Made by a program: the position numbers and the translations under genes | In this document: piece after piece, positions 1 through 6,262 of the stretch | Position numbering within the stretch: the stretch's first letter is position 1 | Layout: the number at the start of each line of letters is the position of its first letter | The notes under the pieces: generated by a model | Seen by the model: the letters and a program-made list of their open reading frames with translations, nothing else | What the model was told of the DNA's origin: nothing | The model's database searches: none | Source of the DNA: Deltaproteobacteria bacterium | GTDB taxonomy: Bacteria; Myxococcota_A; UBA796; UBA2385 | Direction of reading: 5' to 3' | Assembly (NCBI GenBank): GCA_947462115.1 | Contig: CANHON010000060.1 | Location: forward strand, 1 to 16,407 | Length of the DNA stretch: 16,407 bases

Positions 1-181
1 AGTCGATCTCTTTGAAGGGCGGCAGCCAAAAGCCAGGGTGGTGCGCGAGCACGGTGTGCAGCCAGGTGGTGCCGGCCTTCTGGGCGCCCACGCACAGCAG
101 GTCGGGGCTGCGCGGCTGGCCCGGCAGGCGCAGCGCGGAGGGCGCGGCGGGCACGGCGGGCGCGGTGGGCACGGCGGGCAT
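1..181 (-). CDS. Sulfotransferase family protein, N-terminal part (cut by window edge)
   Basis: Read on the minus strand from an ATG at 181, the first 60 residues are visible. A Pro/Ala/Val-rich leader of about 20 residues is followed by VGAQKAGTTWL at residues 31-41. This is the 5'-phosphosulfate-binding loop of PAPS-dependent sulfotransferases, which transfer a sulfuryl group from PAPS to a hydroxyl or amine acceptor. The following HTVLAHHPGFWLPPFKEID fits the family, where the loop precedes a helix and a 'P..KE' segment. The ATG was chosen because GGAGG lies four bases upstream on the coding strand. The open frame continues upstream but has no better start. The leader comes from a short in-frame repeat at 149-179, so it is unlikely to be part of the fold. 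The acceptor cannot be told from this fragment. The gene diverges from the ccm operon, with 63 bp between the start codons. Confidence 0.82.
   Translation of the reverse strand, partial: MPAVPTAPAVPAAPSALRLPGQPRSPDLLCVGAQKAGTTWLHTVLAHHPGFWLPPFKEID
149..179. repeat. 13-bp direct repeat (18-bp period) in the sulfotransferase leader
   Basis: GGGCACGGCGGGC occurs at 149-161 and again at 167-179. The 18-bp period equals six codons, so it encodes a repeated Pro-Ala-Val-Pro-rich leader on the minus strand and does not shift the frame. Confidence 0.75.
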
Positions 182-244
182 GGGGCCTCCGGGGCGCGCC
201 GGACGGGGGTGGGGCGCGCGGAGCGACAGCGTTAGCCCGCGACG
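182..244. promoter_or_regulatory. Divergent intergenic region, sulfotransferase / ccm operon
   Basis: These 63 bp separate the sulfotransferase start (minus) from the ccmA start (plus). The region should hold the promoters of both, because ccmA is the first gene of its operon. It is very GC-rich. The only clear element is GGAGG serving the minus-strand gene; ccmA has no strong Shine-Dalgarno sequence. I could not recognise convincing -35 and -10 boxes. The role is inferred from the divergent arrangement. Confidence 0.35.
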
Positions 245-985
245 ATGACCGCCGACACCTCCGAGGCCCCCGTCGCAGCGCTGCCCCCACCGGCGGCCGC
301 GGTGTCCTGTGTGGGACTGGCGCGTCGTTTTGGGCGTCGATGGGCCTTCTCCCGCGTGGATCTGGAGGTGCCGGCCGGCCAGCGCCTGCTGGTCATGGGC
401 GCCAACGGCTCGGGGAAAACGACGCTGCTCAAGGTCATCTCCACGCTGCTCGCGCCCAGCCTCGGGCAGCTCCGGGTCTGCGGCATCGACCCCGCGGAGG
501 ACCCGGCGGCCGCCCGCCGTCGACTGCACCTGCTGAGCCACAGCCTCGGCCTCTACGAGGACCTGTCGGGCGAGGACAACCTGCGGGTCTTCGGTCGCCT
601 GCTCGGCAAGGACGATCTGGACGTTGATCCCGTGCTGCGCCAAGTCGGCCTGGAGCGCCGCCCGGACCCCATCCGGGCCTACTCCGCGGGCATGCGCAAG
701 CGCCTGCAGCTCGCCGCGCTGCTCGTGAAGGGCCCTGAGCTGACGCTCCTCGACGAGCCCTTCGCCGCGCTCGATCCGCTGGGCTGCGCGGCGGTGGAGG
801 GCCTCATCGCGGCCCTGCCCGGGGCGGTGATCGTCGCGAGCCACCAGGTGGTCCGGGCCTCTCGCTTGTGCGAGCGGGCCATCCTGATGGATCAAGGCGC
901 GGTTCGGTGGATGGGCCCCGCCGAGCAAGCGGTCGAGGCGTGGCGGGCGCTGCACGGCGGCGACGACCTGCAGGGCGGAGGCTGA
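245..985 (+). CDS. ccmA: CcmA, ATP-binding subunit of the CcmAB haem-handling ABC transporter
   Basis: CcmA is a cytoplasmic ATPase that works with CcmB. In System I, ATP hydrolysis releases haem-loaded CcmE from CcmC/CcmD so it can deliver haem for c-type cytochrome assembly. The 246-residue protein has an intact ABC core. Walker A is GANGSGKT at 52-59, the signature is YSAGM at 146-150, Walker B with the catalytic Glu is LLDEP at 168-172, the D-loop is ALD at 175-177, and the H-loop His is 200. The E. coli protein is shorter, with its beta-strand near the N-terminus. About 20 Ala/Pro-rich residues precede the core here, so a start at the GTG for Val20 cannot be excluded. No strong ribosome-binding site precedes the ATG. 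It is the first gene of a nine-gene operon, and only one base separates its stop from the ccmB ATG. Confidence 0.93.
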   Translation: MTADTSEAPVAALPPPAAAVSCVGLARRFGRRWAFSRVDLEVPAGQRLLVMGANGSGKTTLLKVISTLLAPSLGQLRVCGIDPAEDPAAARRRLHLLSHSLGLYEDLSGEDNLRVFGRLLGKDDLDVDPVLRQVGLERRPDPIRAYSAGMRKRLQLAALLVKGPELTLLDEPFAALDPLGCAAVEGLIAALPGAVIVASHQVVRASRLCERAILMDQGAVRWMGPAEQAVEAWRALHGGDDLQGGG

Positions 986-986
986 G

Positions 987-1688
987 ATGGCGCGCACCCC
1001 CGGCGGACCGGCCGACGTCCTCCGCCAAATCCCCATGATCCTCGCCAAGGACCTGCTCATCGAGTGGCGGGCGCGCAGCCGGGCCTTCGCGCTGGCCTGC
1101 TTCGCCCTGACCCTGCTGCTGCTGTTCAGCTTCGCGGTCGGGGCCGACGCCGCCACCCTGCGGGCGCACGCCGGCGCCTACCTGTGGATGTCGGTCTTGC
1201 TGTCCAGCACGCTGTTGTTGGCGCAGAGCCTCCAGCACGAGGTCGAGGGCGGCGCGCTCGACACGCTGACCCTCGCCCCGGTGTCTCCGGCGGCCCTGTT
1301 CTACGGGAAGGCCCTGGCCAACGCCGCTCAGCTCGTCCTGCTCACCGCCGTGGCCCTGCCGCCGGTCATCGCCCTGTTCGACGCGCCGGTGAAGGAGCCG
1401 CTCGGCCTGCTGGTGCTCGTCTCGGTGCTCGGCTGCGCTGGCGTGGCCGCGCCCGGCACGCTCTATGCCGCCTTGACCGCCCGGCTTGCCAGCAAACAGC
1501 TCCTACTGCCGCTGCTGTTGTTCCCGCTCATCGTGCCCTGCCTGCTCGCCTCCGTTAAGGCCACCTCGCTGCTGATGAGCGGCGACCCGATGGGTCAGGT
1601 CGGCTCCTGGCTCGGTCTTTTGTTGGCCTTCGACGTGCTCTATTGGAGCTTGTGCGGGCTGCTGTTCGGTCGGGTCATCGCGGCCTAG
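987..1688 (+). CDS. ccmB: CcmB, membrane subunit of the CcmAB transporter
   Basis: This 233-residue, very hydrophobic protein fits the usual CcmB length of about 220 residues and six transmembrane helices. Family landmarks are the N-terminal KDLLIEWRARSR (21-32), the cytoplasmic EVEGGALDTLTLAPVS (85-100) before a GK pair, and LLLFPLIVPCLLASVKA (176-192). CcmB forms the membrane part of the complex with CcmA, interacts with CcmC and CcmD, and is needed to release holo-CcmE. GGAGG sits upstream of the ATG inside the ccmA 3' end, and the junction reads TGAGATG. The start is therefore well supported and coupling to ccmA is likely. Nothing appears truncated. Confidence 0.92.
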   Translation: MARTPGGPADVLRQIPMILAKDLLIEWRARSRAFALACFALTLLLLFSFAVGADAATLRAHAGAYLWMSVLLSSTLLLAQSLQHEVEGGALDTLTLAPVSPAALFYGKALANAAQLVLLTAVALPPVIALFDAPVKEPLGLLVLVSVLGCAGVAAPGTLYAALTARLASKQLLLPLLLFPLIVPCLLASVKATSLLMSGDPMGQVGSWLGLLLAFDVLYWSLCGLLFGRVIAA

Positions 1689-1709
1689 GCCTCGGGTCTG
1701 GAGGGAAAG

Positions 1710-2453
1710 ATGGGATCGGAGGGCGCCGCTGCAGACCGCCTGCTGAGCTGGGATCGCGTCAGCTTGGTCATCGGCCTGCTGTTGCTCATTGTGGGCCACT
1801 ACCAGGGCCTGTTCGTCGCCCCCGCCGAGGCCATGATGGGCGACGTCGGGCGCATCCTCTACGTGCACGTGCCCACCGCCTGGGCCTGCATGCTGGTCTA
1901 CACCGCCTGCTTCGTGTTCGCGGGCCTGGCCCTGTGGTCCGGCAAGGGCAAGTGGGACGCCGCGATGGAGGCCTCGGCGGAGGTCGGCGTGCTCTACAAC
2001 GCGCTGCTGCTCATTCAGGGCTCGCTGTGGGCCCGGCCCACCTGGGGCGTGTTCTGGACCTGGGACCCGCGCCTCACCACCTCGGCCATCGTCTTGGTTC
2101 TGTTCGTCGGTGTTCTTGTGCTTCGGCGGGTCATCACCGAGCCCGAGCGCCGGCTCAACCTCGGCAGCATCGCCGCGGTCCTGGCCTACGCCGGTGTGCC
2201 CATCGTCTACTTCTCGGTGAAGTGGTGGCGAACCCTCCACCAGCCCTTCTCGAGCCCGGCGACGGTCTCCGACAGCTTCATCACGCCCCTGCGGCTGGCG
2301 GCCTTCGGCATGATCTTCCTCGGGATCGGCCTCATCGGCCTGCGCTGGCGCGCCCTGCGCCGCGAGGTCGAGCGGGAGCTCAGCGCGCCGGCCCTGCCCG
2401 CCGCCCTGCCCACCCTCGAGCTCGGCCAGCGCGGCCCTGGCGGTGCGGCATGA
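1710..2453 (+). CDS. ccmC: CcmC, haem-handling protein that loads haem onto CcmE
   Basis: CcmC is an inner-membrane protein of the haem-handling family. Its periplasmic Trp-rich WWD loop and two external histidines hold haem while it is attached to CcmE. Here the loop reads WGVFWTWDPRLT (112-123). The likely haem-ligand histidines are His53 in YVHVP and His177 in TLHQP, matching the two conserved histidines of E. coli CcmC. The length of 247 residues and about six hydrophobic segments are normal. GGAGG lies shortly before the ATG at 1710. A 21-nt gap follows ccmB, and the stop overlaps the ccmD start as ATGA. The last 30 residues are an Ala/Pro/Leu-rich tail outside the conserved part. Confidence 0.94.
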   Translation: MGSEGAAADRLLSWDRVSLVIGLLLLIVGHYQGLFVAPAEAMMGDVGRILYVHVPTAWACMLVYTACFVFAGLALWSGKGKWDAAMEASAEVGVLYNALLLIQGSLWARPTWGVFWTWDPRLTTSAIVLVLFVGVLVLRRVITEPERRLNLGSIAAVLAYAGVPIVYFSVKWWRTLHQPFSSPATVSDSFITPLRLAAFGMIFLGIGLIGLRWRALRREVERELSAPALPAALPTLELGQRGPGGAA

Positions 2454-2602
2454 ACGAGGTCGTCGAGCCCGTCGCCACCGGCGTCATCACCGGCGGCTGG
2501 CCGTACATCATCGGGGCCTACGGCCTCACTTGGGCGGGCCTGCTGGCCTTCCTCACGCGCGCCGTGCTGCTCGGCCGGGCGCGCCCCCCGGAGTCACCAT
2601 GA
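2450..2602 (+). CDS. ccmD: CcmD, small membrane protein of the CcmABCD complex
   Basis: This 50-residue reading frame sits exactly between ccmC and ccmE, with 4-nt ATGA overlaps at both ends. It has one hydrophobic segment at about residues 18-42. The preceding residues, GGWPYIIGAYGLTW, match the usual CcmD pattern of an aromatic motif followed by Y-x-x-x-W at the start of the helix. A short basic tail (GRAR) follows. CcmD is needed for release of haem-loaded CcmE from CcmC and associates with CcmA and CcmB. CcmD proteins diverge strongly, so gene position and topology weigh as much as the sequence in this call. It is small enough to be missed by automatic annotation. Confidence 0.88.
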   Translation: MNEVVEPVATGVITGGWPYIIGAYGLTWAGLLAFLTRAVLLGRARPPESP

Positions 2603-3093
2603 GCGCCCCGCAAGCCCCCGTCGCCCCCGCGCGCGGCATCACCCCGGCCCTGCAGCGTCGGCTGTTCTTGGTCGGCGCCCTGCTCGTGGCCGGCGGCGCG
2701 CTCTCCGCCGTCGCTTTCGGCGATCTGGGCGAGAGCCTGGTCTACTTTTGGGACCCGACGCAGATGGCCGCCGCTGGCGAAGACGCCGTGGGCGCCACCA
2801 TTCGGCTCGGTGGCGTGGTCAAGGCCGGCAGCGTGGAGTGGCAGCAAGACCGCGGCTCCCTCAAGTTCATCGTCAGCGACGGCAAGACCGAGGTGGCGGT
2901 CGAGGCCACCGGCGCGCCGCCCCAGATGTTCCGCGAGGGCATCGGCGTGGTCGTGGAGGGCACCCTCACCCAGTCCGGGGTCTTCGCCTCCGACCGCCTG
3001 ATGGTCAAGCACAGCAATGAGTACAAGGCGCCCGAGGGCGACATGAGCGCCGACGAGCGCAAAGAGCTCTACTCGACCGTGGAGGGCCTGTGA
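2599..3093 (+). CDS. ccmE: CcmE, periplasmic haem chaperone
   Basis: CcmE receives haem from CcmC, binds it covalently through a histidine and passes it to the CcmF/CcmH ligase. The 164-residue protein has a short cytoplasmic N-terminus, one membrane anchor at about 21-41 and a periplasmic beta-barrel (OB-fold). The haem-binding motif is KHSNEY, with His138 as the attachment site and Tyr142 as axial ligand, the standard HxxxY form. A typical disordered Pro/Asp/Glu tail follows. The ATG at 2599 was chosen over earlier in-frame codons because it overlaps the ccmD stop as ATGA and gives the usual family length. The stop overlaps the ccmF GTG start. Confidence 0.95.
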   Translation: MSAPQAPVAPARGITPALQRRLFLVGALLVAGGALSAVAFGDLGESLVYFWDPTQMAAAGEDAVGATIRLGGVVKAGSVEWQQDRGSLKFIVSDGKTEVAVEATGAPPQMFREGIGVVVEGTLTQSGVFASDRLMVKHSNEYKAPEGDMSADERKELYSTVEGL

Positions 3094-5096
3094 TCAGCCT
3101 GCTGGGCCGCGCGGCCGTGCTGCTCGGGCTCGCCGCCTGCGCCACCGGGGCCGTCACCGGCGTCGTGGCCGCCGTTCGGCAGAGCGAAGAGGCCCTGAAG
3201 TGGACCCGGGCGCTGGCCTACGCCTTCTCCGCCTGCATGGTCGTCGCCACCGTGCTGATGGAGGTCGCGCTCCTCACCCACGACTTTAGCGTCAGCTACG
3301 TCGCAGAGGTGGGCAGCCTGGCCACGCCGGTCTGGGTCACCATCGTCAGCCTGTGGAGCAGCCTCAACGGCTCGATCCTGCTGTGGGGCCTCGTGCTCGG
3401 CGTGTTCGTCGGCGGTTTTACGTGGAGCACCCGCGACCAGAGCCCGCTGCAGGTGCCCTGGGCCCTCGCGGTGGCCCTCGGCGTCGGCGTCTTCTTCACC
3501 TTCTTGGTGGCGGGCATCGCCAACCCCTTCACGCCCACCCCGAGCCCCATCCCCACCGACGGCCCCGGCCCCAACCCGCTGCTCCAAAATCACGTGCTGA
3601 TGATTATTCATCCGCCGTTTTTGTACCTCGGCTATGTGGGCATGACCATCCCCTTCGCGATGGGCGCCGCCGCCTTGCTCGCCGGCCGCCTTGACGCGGC
3701 GTGGGTGCGCCGGCTCCGCAGCTGGATGCTGCTGCCCTGGGGCTTTTTGACCGTCGGCATCGTGCTCGGCGGCTGGTGGAGCTACGAGGTGCTCGGCTGG
3801 GGCGGCTGGTGGGCCTGGGACCCGGTGGAGAACGCGAGCTTCTTGCCGTGGCTCACCGCGACGGCCTTCTTGCACTCGGCCATGGTGATGGAGCGCCGGG
3901 AGCAGCTCCGCGGCTGGACGCTGAGCCTCGTGCTCGGCACCTTCTTGCTGACGCTGCTCGGCACCTTCATGACCCGCTCGGGCATCTTCAACTCGGTGCA
4001 CACCTTCACCGAGTCGCCGATCGGCCCGGTGTTCTTGGGCTTCTTGGCCATCGCCCTGCTGTTCTCCTTGGGGCTGCTGGCCTTCCGCCTCGACGCCATC
4101 ACCGCCGAGGACACGACCAGCCCGGCTGGCCTCACCCGCGACACCGCGTTCGCCTTCAACAACATGCTGTTCTCGGCCTTCACCTTCATGGTGCTGATGG
4201 GCACGGTCTACCCGCTGCTCAACGAGGCCATCACCGGCACCCAGATCAGCGTCGGGCAGCCCTGGTTCGACCGCTGGGGCGCGCCGATCGGCCTGTCCAT
4301 CGTCTTCTTGATGGGCGTGGGCCCGGCCTTGCCCTGGGGCCGCGCCGCCACCCCGGACCAGCTCCGGCGGGTGGGCGTGGCCGCGGGGGTCGGCGCCCTC
4401 GTCGCCGGGATCTGCGCCGCCGCTGGCCTGCGCTCGGCCTGGCCGCTCGCCACCTTCGGCCTCAGCGCCTTTGCCCTCGTGGTCACCCTCGACGCCATGC
4501 TGGCCCCGGCCCGCGCCCGCGCCCAGGCCCGCGGCGAGGCGCTCGGTCAGGCCGCGCTGGTGGTGGCCCGCTCCGCCCGGCGCCGCTACGGCGGCTATAT
4601 CGTGCACATCGGTGTTTTGATGGTGGTCGTGGCCCACGCCGCCGCCACCGCCTACCAGACCCGCGAGACCCTGACCCTCAAGGTCGGCGAGTCCGGCACC
4701 GCCGGCGACTACACGCTGACCTACGAGGGCGCGGCCTGGCAGGAGCAGCCCCACCGGCGGTCCTTGGTCGCCACCTTCGCGCTCGCCGACACCAGCGGCC
4801 CCATCGGCCAAGTCACGCCGCGGCTCAACCACTACCGCAAGATGGGCACGCCCATCGGCACGCCCGAGGTGCGCTCCGGCCTGCGCCACGACCTGTACTT
4901 CAGCCTCGTGAACGTGGACGAGAAGGCCGGCTTCGCGTCCATCGACGTGCACGACAAGCCGATGGTGATCTGGCTGTGGCTCGGCGGCCTCGTGATGGTG
5001 TTCGGCACGGTGATCTCGGCATGGCCCAGCCGTCGCTCCAGCGAGTCGGTCCCGCCGGCCGCGGCGACGCTCCCCCAGCCGGCGGTCGGGGTCTGA
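3090..5096 (+). CDS. ccmF: CcmF, cytochrome c haem lyase subunit
   Basis: CcmF is the large integral-membrane core of the ligase that joins haem from CcmE to the CXXCH thiols of apocytochrome c in the periplasm. The 668 residues are normal for the family and carry many transmembrane helices. The WWD haem loop reads GWGGWWAWDPVEN (236-248). Conserved histidine regions are NHVLMIIHPPFLYLGYVG (167-184, His168 and His174), His261 in AFLHS and His304 in NSVHTF. A periplasmic domain (about 520-640) precedes the last helix. The start is a GTG overlapping the ccmE stop as GTGA, with GGAGGG three bases upstream; translational coupling is likely. Every Phe-Leu pair uses TTG for leucine, although CTG and CTC dominate elsewhere. 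Around 3588-3620 the codons are unusually AT-rich. Confidence 0.96.
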   Translation: MISLLGRAAVLLGLAACATGAVTGVVAAVRQSEEALKWTRALAYAFSACMVVATVLMEVALLTHDFSVSYVAEVGSLATPVWVTIVSLWSSLNGSILLWGLVLGVFVGGFTWSTRDQSPLQVPWALAVALGVGVFFTFLVAGIANPFTPTPSPIPTDGPGPNPLLQNHVLMIIHPPFLYLGYVGMTIPFAMGAAALLAGRLDAAWVRRLRSWMLLPWGFLTVGIVLGGWWSYEVLGWGGWWAWDPVENASFLPWLTATAFLHSAMVMERREQLRGWTLSLVLGTFLLTLLGTFMTRSGIFNSVHTFTESPIGPVFLGFLAIALLFSLGLLAFRLDAITAEDTTSPAGLTRDTAFAFNNMLFSAFTFMVLMGTVYPLLNEAITGTQISVGQPWFDRWGAPIGLSIVFLMGVGPALPWGRAATPDQLRRVGVAAGVGALVAGICAAAGLRSAWPLATFGLSAFALVVTLDAMLAPARARAQARGEALGQAALVVARSARRRYGGYIVHIGVLMVVVAHAAATAYQTRETLTLKVGESGTAGDYTLTYEGAAWQEQPHRRSLVATFALADTSGPIGQVTPRLNHYRKMGTPIGTPEVRSGLRHDLYFSLVNVDEKAGFASIDVHDKPMVIWLWLGGLVMVFGTVISAWPSRRSSESVPPAAATLPQPAVGV

Positions 5097-5097
5097 G

Positions 5098-5631
5098 ATG
5101 GCGTCATCGGTGCGGTGGGGGATCTTGCTCGGCGGCCTGCTCGGCATCGGCGGCCTGGTGGCGGTGCTCAGCAGCGGTTTTGGCGGCGACACCCAGGCCG
5201 TGAGCAACGCGCTGGAGGGCCGAATGGCCCCGCCCTTCGCGATGGAGCAGCTCAACGACCGCGAGACCATCGTGCGCACCGAGGCCCTGCGCGGCGCGCC
5301 GGCGGTGCTCAACTTCTGGAGCACCTGGTGCCAGCCCTGCCGCCTCGAGCACCCGCACCTCGTGCGCGCGGCCGAGCTCTACGGCCCCCGCGGCGTGCGG
5401 TTCTATGGCGTGCTCTACAGCGATGAGCCCGCCAACGCCGAGCGCTTCCTCAAGCAGAACGGCGCGGCCTTCCCGGTGCTCCACGACCCGCTCCAGCGGG
5501 TGGCCATCGACTACGGCGTGGCCGGTGTGCCCGAGACCTTCGTGCTCGACCGCGAGGGCCGGGTGGTGCAGAAATTCATCGGCCCCGTGAGCCTGGGCGA
5601 GCTTCAGGCCGTGCTGGAGCCCCTCCTTTAG
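5098..5631 (+). CDS. ccmG: CcmG (DsbE), thioredoxin-like thiol reductase for cytochrome c maturation
   Basis: This 177-residue protein has a single N-terminal membrane anchor (about 7-25) and a periplasmic thioredoxin fold. The redox motif is WCQPC with Cys78 and Cys81. The cis-Pro loop is GVPETF (143-148), whose acidic residue after proline is typical of CcmG rather than general thioredoxins. CcmG reduces CcmH or apocytochrome disulfides so haem can be attached to CXXCH cysteines. It usually receives electrons from DsbD or CcdA, neither of which is in the window. The start is one base after the ccmF stop in a TGAGATGGCG junction identical to that of ccmA/ccmB. The ORF ends at a TAG. Confidence 0.94.
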   Translation: MASSVRWGILLGGLLGIGGLVAVLSSGFGGDTQAVSNALEGRMAPPFAMEQLNDRETIVRTEALRGAPAVLNFWSTWCQPCRLEHPHLVRAAELYGPRGVRFYGVLYSDEPANAERFLKQNGAAFPVLHDPLQRVAIDYGVAGVPETFVLDREGRVVQKFIGPVSLGELQAVLEPLL

Positions 5632-5636
5632 CCGGG

Positions 5637-5650
5637 GGCCCGCGAGGGCC
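5637..5650 (+). other. Intercistronic hairpin with GCGA tetraloop between ccmG and ccmH
   Basis: GGCCC (5637-5641) pairs with GGGCC (5646-5650) around a GCGA loop of the GNRA class. It starts five bases after the ccmG stop. No U-tract follows, so a classical intrinsic terminator is unlikely. It could be an mRNA-processing or stability element at the widest gap (43 nt) in the operon. The structure is seen in the sequence; the function is inferred. Confidence 0.35.
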
Positions 5651-5674
5651 GCTCAGGGCGAGAGCTTGTCTACA

Positions 5675-6262
5675 ATGGCTTCCTTATCGTTATTTTCGTG
5701 GGCTCGTCGGGCCCTCTGCGGCCCCGGCGCGGCGCTGCTGCTGGGCGGGGCGCTGGTCCTCGCGGCGGCCGCCCCCACCGCGGCCTCGGCCGAGGGCCCC
5801 ACGGCCTCGAGCCCCGAGGCGCTGGGCCTCGCCGAGCCGCCGGCCCTGGCCCCGCCCGACGCCCCGTCCGCCCTCGCCGAGGCCGAGCGCATCGCCAAGG
5901 GCCTGCGCTGCCCGGTCTGCCAGGGCCTCAGCGTGGCGGACAGCAACGCCGACGCCGCCCGGGCGATGTTCGCGCGCATCCACGAGCTGGTGCAGCTCGG
6001 CTACAGCCAAGAGCAGATCGAGGCCTACTTCGTCGATCGCTACGGCGCCTGGGTGCAGCTCGCCCCGCCGGCCGAGGGCCTTCACTGGCTGCTGTGGGTC
6101 GCGCCGGCCCTGCTCGTGGTCGTCGGCGCCGGGATCATCGGCCTGCGGGGTCGGGGTGAGGCGCCCATCGCGCCCGCTTCCGCTCCGCCGCCCGCTGCGG
6201 ACGCCGCCGACGCGCGCCGCCGGGCGGCCATCCTCGCTGAAGTCGGAGGGGACGACCGATGA
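5675..6262 (+). CDS. ccmH: CcmH (CycL/Ccl2 type), thiol-reducing subunit of the haem lyase
   Basis: CcmH holds apocytochrome c thiols for ligation and forms the lyase with CcmF and CcmI. From the ATG the protein has 195 residues. A signal peptide (hydrophobic core about 18-33, likely cleavage after ASA at 39) is followed by an unusual Ala/Pro-rich spacer (40-68). The domain then carries LRCPVCQ with Cys79 and Cys82, the family LRCxxCQ motif, and SVADSNADAARAM. The pattern ends with DRYGAWVQLAPP and a membrane anchor (138-157). A Pro/Ala tail follows. The ATG at 5675 was preferred over an in-frame TTG at 5666; neither has an ideal ribosome-binding site. The first codons are very AT-rich and include two TTA codons. 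The stop overlaps ccmI as ATGA. Confidence 0.92.
   Translation: MASLSLFSWARRALCGPGAALLLGGALVLAAAAPTAASAEGPTASSPEALGLAEPPALAPPDAPSALAEAERIAKGLRCPVCQGLSVADSNADAARAMFARIHELVQLGYSQEQIEAYFVDRYGAWVQLAPPAEGLHWLLWVAPALLVVVGAGIIGLRGRGEAPIAPASAPPPAADAADARRRAAILAEVGGDDR

Noticed and set aside
3069..5324. A 751-codon open frame on the minus strand opposite ccmF and ccmG
   Set aside because: It is antisense to well-conserved genes, its product is a His/Gln/Gly/Arg-rich mix without motifs, and such mirror frames are expected in high-GC coding DNA.
5671..5676. TACAAT resembling a -10 promoter box before ccmH
   Set aside because: It overlaps the ccmH start codon and lacks a -35 box at the right distance, so transcription would start inside the gene.
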